A stretch of 64,000 bases of DNA from Alkalihalobacillus pseudalcaliphilus (lineage in GTDB: Bacteria; Bacillota; Bacilli; Bacillales; Bacillaceae_D), in contig LFJO01000006.1 in assembly GCA_001038565.1 (NCBI GenBank), positions 505,527-569,526 on the forward strand. Reading direction: 5' to 3'. This document shows, in pieces, positions 1-8,555 of this stretch. Below the pieces are notes generated by a model. The model was given only the letters and a program-made list of their open reading frames with translations. It was not told where the DNA came from and made no database searches. Both the position numbers and the translations under genes were made by a program. How positions within the stretch are numbered: position 1 is the stretch's first letter; each line of letters opens with the position of its first letter.

Positions 1-1517
1 AAGATTTTCCGCCAATTAAAGTTGAGAGGGTAGTCTCATTGAATAAATCTTCTATGTCACTTTCAGGTAAACCTGGAATAGAAGGTACTGTTAACAAATA
101 TAGATTACTAGTTAATCCAATCTTATACTCAGTTTTTAAAAATTCTATTTTCTCAGCCTTAATACTCGAATGTTTAAGGAAATTACCGATAGGTTTTTTC
201 GCTCCACTTTCAATTTCATTATCAAACATAAAGATAACAGGATTTTTTGGTACATCTTTACTAATCTCTCTAAAATAGCTAAAATAATTAGGTCCTTGTT
301 TCTTATCATCATAGTAATTATAGATATTTTTAAGCGAATCTGCTCCATCTTTATCAATATTTAGGAAGTATCTCAACCGTTTGGTTCTTTTTAAAAATGA
401 TACTTTAAACTCAAAATTGCCACCTTTCTTAGTAATTAGATTAGGATAATCTAAATGAAGGTTTTTTAAAGCAGATTTTAAATACGCGATATCTGTCTTA
501 CCTTCAGTAACGATAAGCGGTTTTGGATTTGCATAGAAATATTTATAAAATAAAAACTTTTGATATTGAGTTTCTCTCGAGTTTAGATTGTGAAAACTAT
601 GCTTCTCTCCATCTATTTTGTTATTATAACGACACAACTGGTTAATAAACGCAAACCTTCCTTCTAATTGATTAAGTGAACCTGGTTTACCTTCTATCTG
701 GAAATTGCCTTCTTTATAAAGTTGAAAAGCCATTGCCCTAGTTTTTTTATAAAAAATTCTATTAACATTTATTTTTTTATTGACAACAAGCCCAGTTACC
801 ATTTGTCTAGTATCTTTTATTTGTAATCTAGTTTTATTATCATTTATTTTAAAGCCAGCTCGAATTATCTCACCTTTTATTCTTTCATAGAATTCGGTTT
901 GTTGTTCTAAAAATTTCTTGTTATTAGTTGAGAATGTAAGGTCATCTGCGTAACGCGTATAATCTAATTTGTATTTCTTAGAAATTTTTAACAACCTATG
1001 GTCAAGTATTTTACAAATTAAATTTGTAATAATTGGAGAGCTAGGTGCCCCTTGAGGTAACGTACCTTTATAGCAAGTCAATTGAGCTATAATTGTAGCT
1101 ACTTCCATAGAAAACAAAAAATTCTTATTATTTTTAAAATAACCTCTTACACGACCAAAATGAAAAGATTCAAAGAAATCTTCTAAATCAATATTAAGAA
1201 CTAGTCTTTTATTTCGGTGAATTTTGGCATTTGTTATAATACTCTTTTTTCTTTCAAATCCGTGAGAGATATTATTCTCCCCTCCTAATAATCCACTTTT
1301 ATGGGTATACAATATAGTTTCAAGTGCCTTTTGAATACTTTTTAGCTCATCGTTAGGAACATGTATTTTGCGGATACCTCCACTTTTTTTATGCAAATCA
1401 AATGAAGTGTACAGATTATCTATACCTTTTCTATATAATAAATAAGTAAATCTTTTTTGGGATATATGTAAAAAATCAACTAAATCTCTTCTTGTCCTAA
1501 TATCATAAAATTCCATC
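1..1517 (-). CDS. Retron reverse transcriptase fused to a TOPRIM domain (3' end outside window)
   Basis: The minus-strand frame is open from the double ATG at 1520/1517 to the window edge (505 codons). AAGGAG lies 7 nt before the ATG at 1517. The N-terminal ~310 residues form a reverse transcriptase: LNIDLEDFF (first catalytic Asp), LPQGAPSSP, YTRYADDLTFS (catalytic YADD) and a retron-typical VTGLVVN. A TOPRIM-like domain follows, with VTEGKTD (acidic Glu) and, about 90 residues on, VIFMFDNEIESG in the place of the DxD motif. Retron RTs make msDNA from an adjacent RNA, and retron Ec67 is a known RT-TOPRIM fusion with anti-phage activity. The role here, abortive anti-phage defence, is inferred. 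The gene is much more AT-rich than the housekeeping genes to its right, which suggests horizontal transfer. The C-terminus and any partner gene lie outside the window. Confidence 0.9.
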
Positions 1518-1537
1518 ATTTATCTCCTTAATAATGT

Positions 1538-1657
1538 ACGTGTGGCTACTCATTAAGCAATTAATAGCGGATAATAATAGAATAATAGGAAAGCAAATGT
1601 CCCCACCATTGTTGTAAACGCTTGCGATACACAAGCCAAAAAAATCTAGCCACACGC
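1538..1657 (-). ncRNA. Retron msr/msd non-coding RNA (template for msDNA)
   Basis: A perfect 10-bp inverted repeat, tagccacacg at 1647-1656 and cgtgtggcta at 1540-1549 (plus-strand reading), flanks about 100 nt just upstream of the RT start. This is the layout of retron a1/a2 repeats. Read on the minus strand, a1 comes first, followed by a small stem (GCTTG/CAAGC) and further structure, and a2 ends about 20 nt before the RT ATG. The priming G and the msr/msd border were not resolved by eye. Position, repeats and the neighbouring retron RT make the call strong; the exact ends are approximate. Confidence 0.8.
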
Positions 1658-1663
1658 AATTAT

Positions 1664-1669
1664 ATTATA
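1664..1669 (-). promoter_or_regulatory. -10 box of the retron RNA/RT promoter
   Basis: A perfect TATAAT reads on the minus strand at 1669-1664. A start about 7 nt downstream would fall at the first base of the a1 repeat (about 1657), as expected for an msr transcript. No good -35 box is visible, so the -35 side is weak or needs an activator. Confidence 0.55.
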
Positions 1670-1796
1670 CACTATTTTCCATACGAATTGTTTTGTATTT
1701 ATTATTTTCTTACACCTTTCATATTTGATTATTACAATTTACTGATATGTGTATATCTTTAATAAAATAAGACAATATTTCTTATAAACACTACTA

Positions 1797-1820
1797 CACC
1801 TCAAAATTTAAAATGAGGTG
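1797..1820 (+). promoter_or_regulatory. Inverted repeat overlapping the recombinase ribosome binding site
   Basis: CACCTCA at 1797-1803 and TGAGGTG at 1814-1820 form a perfect 7-bp inverted repeat with a 10-nt A/T loop. The right arm contains the GAGGTG that serves as ribosome binding site for the ATG at 1830, so the RNA hairpin would mask translation. It could instead be a repressor operator. Inference from position only. Confidence 0.4.
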
Positions 1821-1829
1821 AGTAATCTT

Positions 1830-3312
1830 ATGAAATGTGCTCTATACGTTCGAGTTTCAACTGACAATGAAGAACAAAAGGCATCTTTAGAAAACCAGCA
1901 ACGATTCTTTTATCAATTTCTTGCTGAGAAAGACTGGGATTTGTATAAATTTTATATTGATGTCGAATCGGGAACAAAATCAAAGAAGAGAGAAAGCTTT
2001 AAACAATTAATACAAGACGCCAAGCACAAGAAGTTTGACATAATCTTAGCTAAAGAATTGCTTAGCTAGAAACGGAAAGCTGTCTTATGAAGTAAGAGAA
2101 GTGGTTGAAAAAAATGGTATTGACATCATCACGTTTGATAATGCAATTGATTCCACGACTGGTTCAAGTCACATGTTTGGTTTATATGCTTGGATTTACG
2201 AACAAGAAAGCCAAAGAACATCCGAACGAATAAAGATGGCTTTACGTACAAATGCTCAAAGGGGATTCTTCAAATCCTCTAAACCTCCTTATGGTTATAA
2301 GATAGTTGATAAGAAATTATGCTTAGGTAAATAAAGTGAACCTGATGTAATTAAACGCATCTTTGAAATGTACCTAAGTGGTATCGGCTTTGATTCCATC
2401 GCAAAGACACTTTCTTATGAGAATGTACCGTCTCCTTCAATGGTTGCTGAGAAGAAGAAAACGTCTCCCTATTGGCATGGTTCTACAATAAGATATATCT
2501 TGACCAATCCACATTACTTAGGTCATACAGTGCAAGGTAGAGAGACTACAGCAAGTGTTACTATCGATTCTCGTATTTGGTTACCTAAAGAAAAGCACAT
2601 TGTTGTTAAAGATACTCACGCTGCAATTATCTCTGAACATGTTTTTGAGCTAGTTCAAGATAAAATCTTTAAAGTAAAAAACCATATCCCAAAAGCACAA
2701 ACACATCTATATACGAATTACTTATTTTGTAAAGATTGTTCAGCATCGATGTGGTATCGCTCTAACCGAACTGTTTATATTTGTGGTCGCTATGCCAAAC
2801 ACGGGAAGAAATACTGTTCAAATCATACTATTAAGGAAGAAATAATAACTAAAGCAGTTATTTCAGATATTATGCAAGCGGTAGAGCTAATTGATAACAA
2901 GCATGTGAGGAAAGAACTTCAACGTAACAACGAAGTGACTCTGGAGCATCTCTCAGCCCAAAGACAAAAGCTACTTGATAAGGTTGATAAGTCTAACAGT
3001 CTAAAAAGGTCTTTTTTACGCTTACTAGCTGAAGGAACTATCACTTCGGACGATTATCAAGGAGAGACTCAATTAATCGATACACAATTAATTGAATGGA
3101 AAAATAAATTGGATAAATTATCTGATGTATTGAACGGACTTGATGTCGAATATGAGTTGAGAAAATTTCAATATGGGTATCGCCAATTCTTTCAAGACCA
3201 CCAGTTAACAAAGAAAAACCTACCACAATTTATCAACCGAATTGAGGTAGGTGAGGATAAGGTGCCAATAATTACTTATCGGTTTCCTCATTTATTCTCT
3301 TTGTTGAATTAA
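1830..3312 (+). pseudogene. Large serine recombinase (SpoIVCA/integrase family), inactivated
   Basis: Three consecutive open pieces together match one large serine recombinase of about 490 residues. The N-terminus has YVRVSTDNEEQ with the catalytic Ser. The middle has LARNGKLSYEVREVVEKNG and the ERI...GYKI resolvase-to-recombinase border. The C-terminal part has a recombinase domain, a zinc ribbon (FCKDC...CSNH) and a coiled coil. Two lesions break it. Near 2055-2069 a short deletion in the expected KELSRLARNG motif shifts the frame, giving TAG at 2067. An in-frame TAA at 2332 then interrupts ...CLGK/SEPDVIKRIF. The start is the ATG at 1830 (GAGGTG 9 nt upstream) rather than the GTG at 1818. 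It was probably the integrase of the element carrying the retron, which would now be locked in place. Confidence 0.88.
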
Positions 3313-3350
3313 TAGTTCTCTTTAGAATCAGAGCCAAAATCAAGCTCCCT

Positions 3351-4727
3351 TTAGTCCTTCCTAATTAACAGTGAGCAACACTCCACATGCGTACTCTGCG
3401 GAAACATATCAACAGGCTGCACTTCTTTCGTTCTATATCCCCCTGCTTCTAGTACTTTCAAGTCGCGGGCGAGTGTGGCTGGGTTGCAGGATACGTAGAC
3501 GACACGTTCTGGCTTCATTGCGAGGATTGTTTCAAGTAGCTCCGCATCGCAGCCTTTACGTGGTGGGTCAACGACTAAGACATCCGCTCTCACGCCTTGG
3601 GCATACCACCATGGGATGACTTTTTCTGCTTCTCCAACCGCAAAATCAACATGATCAAATCCATTAATTCGTGCGTTCTGTTTGGCATCACTTATCGCTT
3701 CTGGGACGATTTCAACGCCAAGTACTTTTTTGGCTTTTTGGGCTAAAAATAAAGAGATTGTACCAATTCCGCAATACGCATCAATGACCGTCTCATGGCC
3801 ACGAAGATCTGCATATTCTAAGGCTTTATCATAAAGAACCTTCGTCTGTTCTGGATTGACTTGATAAAAAGAGCGTGCTGAGATGGCAAAACGAATGTCA
3901 CCGATATAATCATGGATATATTCTTCTCCCCATAAAACAGAGGTTGTCTCACCAAAAATGACGTTCGTACGCTTTGGATTGACATTTTGCACAATTGAAG
4001 TGACTGATGGTAGAGATTCACGAATATCGTCAATGACATTCTTTTTATTCGGTAGCTCCTTGCCTCTTGTCACTAAAACAATCATCATTTCACCCGTCTT
4101 TTTGCCTTGACGGACAACGACATGACGTAATGTTCCGCGATGTTTTTCCTCATCATAAGCACGAATTCCATAACGGGCAGCAATGCTCTTCACTTCTTGC
4201 ACAGCGAGGTCATTTTCCTCTTGCTGAATGATACAACTATCCATATCTATGATGTTATGGCTACGCTTTTGATAAAAACCGGCGATTAATTCACCATCTT
4301 TTTCGCCAAATGGGACTTGTGATTTATTCCGATATTGCCACGGCTCTTCCATACCAAGTGTAGGATGAACAGGAACATCATAAATTCCGCCAATACGCTC
4401 TAATACGTCTTTGACTTGCTTTTGCTTCATCACAAGCTGAGCCTCGTAGCTCAAATGTTGGATTTGGCAGCCGCCGCATTGACGGAAGATGGGACAGGGT
4501 GGCTCTACACGGTTTGGACTTTCCGTAATAACGTTTACTAACTTCGCAAAGCCATAACCTTTATTTGTTTTAATGACTTTTACCTCTACCTCTTCACCTG
4601 GTAAAGCTTCAGGGATAAATAAGGCGTAGCCCTCTATTTTTGCGACACCTGCCCCTTCATGGGTTAAATCCTCTATATGAACGTTCAAGACATCATTTTT
4701 CTGTACGGGTATTCCTTTTTGTTTCAT
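3351..4727 (-). CDS. rlmCD: 23S rRNA (uracil-C5)-methyltransferase RlmCD
   Basis: 458 aa; SAM-dependent m5U methyltransferase of the RumA/TrmA family. In B. subtilis the single enzyme RlmCD (YefA) modifies U747 and U1939 of 23S rRNA. Seen here: an N-terminal TRAM domain (about residues 7-65); a 4Fe-4S cysteine cluster ([10 protein letters not shown], residues ~78-87, plus a later Cys); the SAM site [18 protein letters not shown]; and the catalytic Cys in [14 protein letters not shown]. In B. subtilis this gene sits next to dgkB and a site-specific recombinase gene (yefB). Here a serine recombinase remnant again lies 38 bp beyond its 3' end. Confidence 0.95.
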   Translation of the reverse strand: MKQKGIPVQKNDVLNVHIEDLTHEGAGVAKIEGYALFIPEALPGEEVEVKVIKTNKGYGFAKLVNVITESPNRVEPPCPIFRQCGGCQIQHLSYEAQLVMKQKQVKDVLERIGGIYDVPVHPTLGMEEPWQYRNKSQVPFGEKDGELIAGFYQKRSHNIIDMDSCIIQQEENDLAVQEVKSIAARYGIRAYDEEKHRGTLRHVVVRQGKKTGEMMIVLVTRGKELPNKKNVIDDIRESLPSVTSIVQNVNPKRTNVIFGETTSVLWGEEYIHDYIGDIRFAISARSFYQVNPEQTKVLYDKALEYADLRGHETVIDAYCGIGTISLFLAQKAKKVLGVEIVPEAISDAKQNARINGFDHVDFAVGEAEKVIPWWYAQGVRADVLVVDPPRKGCDAELLETILAMKPERVVYVSCNPATLARDLKVLEAGGYRTKEVQPVDMFPQSTHVECCSLLIRKD

Positions 4728-4796
4728 ATTTAAGCCGTCCTTTTCCTTAAGCTACTTGTGATTGTAGCATACTTCCCGACCATTTTGGAAACGGCA

Positions 4797-5309
4797 TTAA
4801 TGACTGCTGCTAGTAACAGCTGCATTATACATTCGGTTCAGTGCGTTAACACCTGTAATCGCCAAGATTAATTCCTCCGTCGACAGCTCCAATGAACGAT
4901 TGGTTAGCTCATAAGCAGGGGCAGAGAAAAAGAAACTTACTCTTTTTACCTCGCCAACTACCTGTCCATCACCATCTTGAATTTGATACGCTTCTGAAAA
5001 CACAGGAGCCTGAAACAAATAGGCCTGATCGTCCTGTGCCTTATTGTAATGATATTTTTTATTCCAAGACCAATAGTTTTGCTTCACATAACCGAGCTCC
5101 TGCCCTTGATAATCCTCCATCAACCATTTTGAAGTAAATCCTTTTAATTCTCCACGCATCATTTCACGTTGGTTCTCATCTAAAATAGACGCTCTCGTTC
5201 GAAAGCCTGACTTTAATTCTAAATAACCAATTTTATGATTGTCTTTATCAAGAATTTCCGTTATTCCTCTTGAAAAGAACTTCTCTCTAAAATAAACAAC
5301 ATGCTCCAT
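4797..5309 (-). CDS. LURP-one/tubby-like C-terminal fold protein
   Basis: About 170 aa, no signal peptide and no membrane segment. The pattern of short beta strands (YFREKFFSRGITEILD, KIGYLELK, ELKGFTSKWLMEDYQGQELG, ending in a hydrophobic helix EELILAITGVNALNRMYNAA) matches the LURP-one-related/phospholipid scramblase-like fold found in many Bacillaceae. Members are of unknown function and may bind lipid. I chose the ATG at 5309, because AGGTAGGTG lies just upstream, over the GTG at 5318. It is a single gene between rlmCD and the flavin oxidoreductase, with no clear terminator. Confidence 0.6.
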   Translation of the reverse strand: MEHVVYFREKFFSRGITEILDKDNHKIGYLELKSGFRTRASILDENQREMMRGELKGFTSKWLMEDYQGQELGYVKQNYWSWNKKYHYNKAQDDQAYLFQAPVFSEAYQIQDGDGQVVGEVKRVSFFFSAPAYELTNRSLELSTEELILAITGVNALNRMYNAAVTSSSH

Positions 5310-5377
5310 ACCAGTCACCTACCTGATGTTTTCTAATGTATACGAATATTTCCACTTAATCGTTTCATTTTTTAGAA

Positions 5378-6397
5378 TCATGAAAGAAGTATTCCGGCTT
5401 CTGCTGCTAATGTTTTCACCAACTTTCCTGCTGGCATTGCGCGAATTTGCTTAAAATTACTTCCTGCCCACAACGCCGCTATGTCTGCTCTTCCGATTGA
5501 AACAGCTTCTTTTCGTAATGATTGAGTAAGGTAATGAATCTCTGGATATGCGTAAGGTGCATCCTTATTTTGACCGATAAAAGGTTGAGAAAGACCACGT
5601 GCGAATCTTCCTGTATACGCACGTGTTAATTCAGTCTTGGTAAAAGCTTTGTTCATTAATGACTCACGATGTAAGCGATTTGTCCCACTCTCTGTGCAGC
5701 ATAAAAAGGCGGTTCCTAGCTGAATGGCTATTGCTCCTTGATCTAGTAAACTCTTAATTTGTTTCCCATTCATCACGCCACCAGCTGCAATAATAGGTAT
5801 CGTGATCTTTTCTAGTAATCTCTCCACTAACACGCTCGTCGTTAATGGCTCATCTATTTGTTTTTCATTAATAAAGCTCCCTCTATGCCCTCCTGCTTCA
5901 ATTCCTTGTGCACATACAAAGTCAGCACCGGCACACTCTGCCTGTTCTGCTTCCTTCACTGTCGTTACCGTGACGATTGTCTGAATATGTAGTGCCTTTA
6001 ATTGCTCAAATAATTCATTAGAGGGACAACCAAATGTAAAGCTTACATACGGAACTTCCATCTTTTTAATCAAATCAAGCTTTTCTACCCAAGCATCATC
6101 AGAGTATTCGAGCTTTCCAGTTTTTATCTGGAATGCTCTTGCAAAATGATTAATCCTATCCTGATAGGCTAATAGTTCTTTTGTAATCACAGTAGGCTCA
6201 TTAGGTACAAATAGATTCACACCAAAAACCTTCGTACCTAATGATCTGACTCGAATAATCTGTTCTTTCAATTTAGTTACAGGCAGATAACCCGCAGCCA
6301 AAAAACCGAGACCTCCATGGCAACAAACTTCGTGGACTAATCCAGGAGTCGTAACACCTCCTGCCATTGGTGCTTGAATAATAGGATTAATCACCAA
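5378..6397 (-). CDS. Nitronate monooxygenase-like FMN enzyme (2-nitropropane dioxygenase/FabK superfamily)
   Basis: 339 aa. FMN-dependent TIM barrel of the NMO family. Motifs: IIQAPMAGGVTTPGLV at the N-terminus, GFLAAGYL, SFTFGCPS, VCAQGIEAGGHRGSF (the conserved glycine/histidine region near the flavin) and IIAAGGVMNGKQI (phosphate-binding glycines), then AIQLGTAFL. The family oxidises alkyl nitronates such as propionate-3-nitronate; some relatives are enoyl-ACP reductases. Starts with GTG at 6397 behind AAAGGAGG. Substrate cannot be fixed from sequence; detoxification is the likely role. Confidence 0.85.
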   Translation of the reverse strand: MVINPIIQAPMAGGVTTPGLVHEVCCHGGLGFLAAGYLPVTKLKEQIIRVRSLGTKVFGVNLFVPNEPTVITKELLAYQDRINHFARAFQIKTGKLEYSDDAWVEKLDLIKKMEVPYVSFTFGCPSNELFEQLKALHIQTIVTVTTVKEAEQAECAGADFVCAQGIEAGGHRGSFINEKQIDEPLTTSVLVERLLEKITIPIIAAGGVMNGKQIKSLLDQGAIAIQLGTAFLCCTESGTNRLHRESLMNKAFTKTELTRAYTGRFARGLSQPFIGQNKDAPYAYPEIHYLTQSLRKEAVSIGRADIAALWAGSNFKQIRAMPAGKLVKTLAAEAGILLS

Positions 6398-6526
6398 CGA
6401 TACCTCCTTTTGGTTGAACGAAATGAGCTGTGCTCACAAATCTTACTTTAACTGTAATCCGAACTCATCTATATGTAAATCCTATCCAAAAATAAATACA
6501 TCATTTTTCCAAAAACGAAAGAAACA

Positions 6527-6555
6527 TTGACACCATTTAGATCGTCCCTTAAACT
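6527..6555 (+). promoter_or_regulatory. Sigma-A promoter of the msr-mph leader transcript
   Basis: TTGACA at 6527-6532, a 17-bp spacer, and TAAACT at 6550-6555 (four of six matches to TATAAT). Transcription would start near 6562, about 30 nt before the leader peptide, giving a leader of about 530 nt before the first resistance gene. Confidence 0.7.
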
Positions 6556-6590
6556 AGAAATAACTTTAATCGGAGGAGGATTGTTAAAAT

Positions 6591-6632
6591 ATGTGTTTTA
6601 TGAGATTGCGTTTCCCAACTTTGAACTCGTAA
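6591..6632 (+). CDS. Macrolide-sensing leader peptide (ErmD/ErmK type, MRLRFPTLN)
   Basis: ATG at 6591 behind GGAGGAGG encodes the 13-residue peptide MCFMRLRFPTLNS. Its core MRLRFPTLN is the same as in the ErmD/ErmK leader peptide (MTHSMRLRFPTLNQ), a well-studied macrolide-dependent ribosome arrest peptide with the +X+ motif (Arg-Leu-Arg). There it controls an rRNA methyltransferase. Here it precedes an ABC-F protein and a macrolide phosphotransferase, so a role as a macrolide sensor for this operon is a strong inference. Confidence 0.87.
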   Translation: MCFMRLRFPTLNS

Positions 6633-6763
6633 TTAAATACGTTCAAAGGCTCTGTTTGTGAAACAGAGTAAACGGGAGCAGTCTGACCTTTTTTAATAAT
6701 CCTACAAACAGCAGTAGTAACTGCTATTGACGGAAAGGCCGACTCGTTCTGCCTTTCTTTTTT
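6619..6763 (+). promoter_or_regulatory. Transcription attenuator of the macrolide operon
   Basis: Three hairpins are visible. CTTTGAAC (6619-6626, the last codons of the leader peptide) pairs perfectly with GTTCAAAG (6641-6648). CTCTGTTT/AAACAGAG form a stem at 6650-6668. GAAAGGC/GCCTTTC with six T's (6733-6763) is a rho-independent terminator. The segment AAAGGC at 6645-6650 can also pair with GCCTTT of the terminator (6751-6756). A ribosome stalled at RLRF would open the first stem and free this anti-terminator. The mechanism is inferred by analogy with ermK attenuation. Confidence 0.65.
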
Positions 6764-7038
6764 ATATGTATATTTCATTCTACACAACGTTAATAGGAAA
6801 ATTTTTGGCTACTCATCACGAGTTTATGTTGTTATCGCTCTTTACAACTGCATTTACTTGAATGGGTTGGTGGTGGTGCATAGAGGCCCAAGATCTGAGA
6901 TGAAGTTAACTTGTGAAAGCAAGTGACGAGACCTCTTGAGGCATAACTTTTAGTACCAGCACCGTCCTTAATTTCCTAAAAACTAAAAAGACATTGTGTA
7001 AAAAAGAAGCCCGGCAACGTGTTTCCCGTTTACTCCTT

Positions 7039-7066
7039 ATCACAGGCAGAGGTCTGTGATTTTTTT
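7039..7066 (+). terminator. Second intrinsic terminator, directly ahead of the ABC-F gene
   Basis: ATCACAG (7039-7045) pairs with CTGTGAT (7054-7060), followed by six T's, only 25 nt before the ABC-F ATG. Transcripts that pass the first attenuator meet this second block, which suggests two-step control or a remnant of older gene order. Confidence 0.7.
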
Positions 7067-7091
7067 GTGCAACAAATAGGAGGAATAAACA

Positions 7092-8543
7092 ATGGAAACA
7101 TTACAATTAGAACTGGCCCATATTGAAGTAAGTTTTTTAGACCAGACCATTCTGGATATTGAAAAACTGTCTGTTTACCAATTTGACCGCATTGGTATTG
7201 TTGGCAAAAACGGGAGTGGAAAAAGTACCTTATTAAAATTGTTGAAGGGGGAGATTTTACCAACAAAAGGTCATGTTCATAGACAAATTGACTTTGGCTA
7301 TTTTGAACAGACAGCTCCCCCCACAGAGCATGATGCAGACTATAAAATGCTCGGGCTCTTAAATATAAATGGGAAAAGTCACGGGCATTTAAGTGGTGGT
7401 GAGCAATCACGCCTTAAGCTAGCCCAGCTTTTTTCTAACTACCATGAGGGTCTATTATTAGATGAACCAACGACGCATCTAGATCAGAACGGTCAACAGT
7501 TTTTACTGGATCAGCTTGCTTATTATTATGGTGCCCTACTTATCGTTAGCCATGACCGTTACGTACTCGACCAGCTTGTCAATAAAATTTGGGAAGTGAA
7601 GGATGGAAAAGTCACGGAGTATAGTGGCAATTACACGGACTATTTACAGCAAAAGCAATTAGAAAAAGAGCAACAGCAGGAAAAGCATGAAAAGTATATA
7701 AAAGAGAAAGAACGATTAATAAAATCGGCTGAGGATAAATTAAAGAAGGCGAAAAAAGTAACACAAGGAAAGAAAAATGCGGCGAAAAATCAATCACCAA
7801 GTCGACTATCTGCTTCAAAATCAAAAGATAACGTGCAAAAAGCGATGCAGCAAACAGCCAAATCTCTAGAGCATCGTGCCGAACAGCTTGAAGTAGTGAA
7901 AGCACCTGAATGGGAACGAACGATTTCATTCCCACAATCACAGTCTTTGCAGCTGCATAATAAATTTCCAATTATGGCAGAGCGGCTAACCTTATATGCA
8001 GGAAATAAACTTTTGCTCAAACAGGCCAGTTTTCAATTCCCTGTAGGTAAAACCATTGCTTTAACAGGCGAGAATGGATCTGGTAAGTCAACTTTACTTC
8101 ATCATATCCTTGAGAATGGTCATGACCTGACACTCTCTCTTAAAGCCCAAATCGGTTATTATGACCAATTAAGCTATCAATTTGAGAAATCTGAAAGCGT
8201 CTATGATTATTTAAAAGAGCGCAGTGACCATGAGGAAACAGTGATTAGAGCTGCCTTGCATTCGATGTGCTTTGGTGGGAGTGACCTCTCCAAAGATATT
8301 TGCACCTTAAGCGGTGGAGAACGGATTCGTCTCTTGCTTTGCCAGCTGTTTTTGGGGCGTTATAATATTCTCATCTTAGATGAGCCGACGAACTTTCTCG
8401 ATATCGATGCGATTTTAGCTTTAGAAAAATTTATTCAAGGTTATGAAGGAACGATCGTACTTGTCTCACACGATCGAACGTTTGTGAAGCGAATTGCTGA
8501 TGTACAATATACCTTACAAAACAAGCAACTATATTTAAATTAA
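7092..8543 (+). CDS. ABC-F ribosomal protection protein, Msr-like (macrolide resistance)
   Basis: 483 aa, two ABC ATPase domains and no membrane segments, as in the ABC-F class. Domain 1: GKNGSGKST (Walker A), LSGGEQSRLKLAQLF (signature), LLLDEPTTHLD (Walker B). A long charged, coiled inter-domain linker (about residues 195-285) carries the antibiotic-resistance domain. Domain 2: GENGSGKST, LSGGERIRLLL, LILDEPTNFLD. Length and linker text (SRLSASK...) resemble staphylococcal Msr(A) (about 488 aa) more than VmlR. Msr proteins bind the ribosomal E site and displace macrolides. AGGAGG precedes the ATG. The downstream phosphotransferase start is only 12 nt past the stop, so the two are co-transcribed. 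Confidence 0.85.
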   Translation: METLQLELAHIEVSFLDQTILDIEKLSVYQFDRIGIVGKNGSGKSTLLKLLKGEILPTKGHVHRQIDFGYFEQTAPPTEHDADYKMLGLLNINGKSHGHLSGGEQSRLKLAQLFSNYHEGLLLDEPTTHLDQNGQQFLLDQLAYYYGALLIVSHDRYVLDQLVNKIWEVKDGKVTEYSGNYTDYLQQKQLEKEQQQEKHEKYIKEKERLIKSAEDKLKKAKKVTQGKKNAAKNQSPSRLSASKSKDNVQKAMQQTAKSLEHRAEQLEVVKAPEWERTISFPQSQSLQLHNKFPIMAERLTLYAGNKLLLKQASFQFPVGKTIALTGENGSGKSTLLHHILENGHDLTLSLKAQIGYYDQLSYQFEKSESVYDYLKERSDHEETVIRAALHSMCFGGSDLSKDICTLSGGERIRLLLCQLFLGRYNILILDEPTNFLDIDAILALEKFIQGYEGTIVLVSHDRTFVKRIADVQYTLQNKQLYLN

Positions 8544-8555
8544 GGAGTGTTTACT

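Noticed and set aside
2050-2340. Programmed frameshift or readthrough in the serine recombinase
   Set aside because: No slippery sequence or stimulator is seen. Residues are missing from a conserved motif and a second, separate stop follows, so decay is simpler.
6584-6787. 67-codon minus-strand frame
   Set aside because: Lies opposite the attenuator and leader peptide, has no ribosome binding site and no recognisable protein.
6862-6903. Short ORF MGWWWCIEAQDLR with three Trp codons, like a trp leader peptide
   Set aside because: No ribosome binding site in front of it and no tryptophan gene downstream. Probably chance within the macrolide leader.
7030-7410. 126-codon minus-strand frame
   Set aside because: Antisense to the start of the ABC-F gene; shadow frame.
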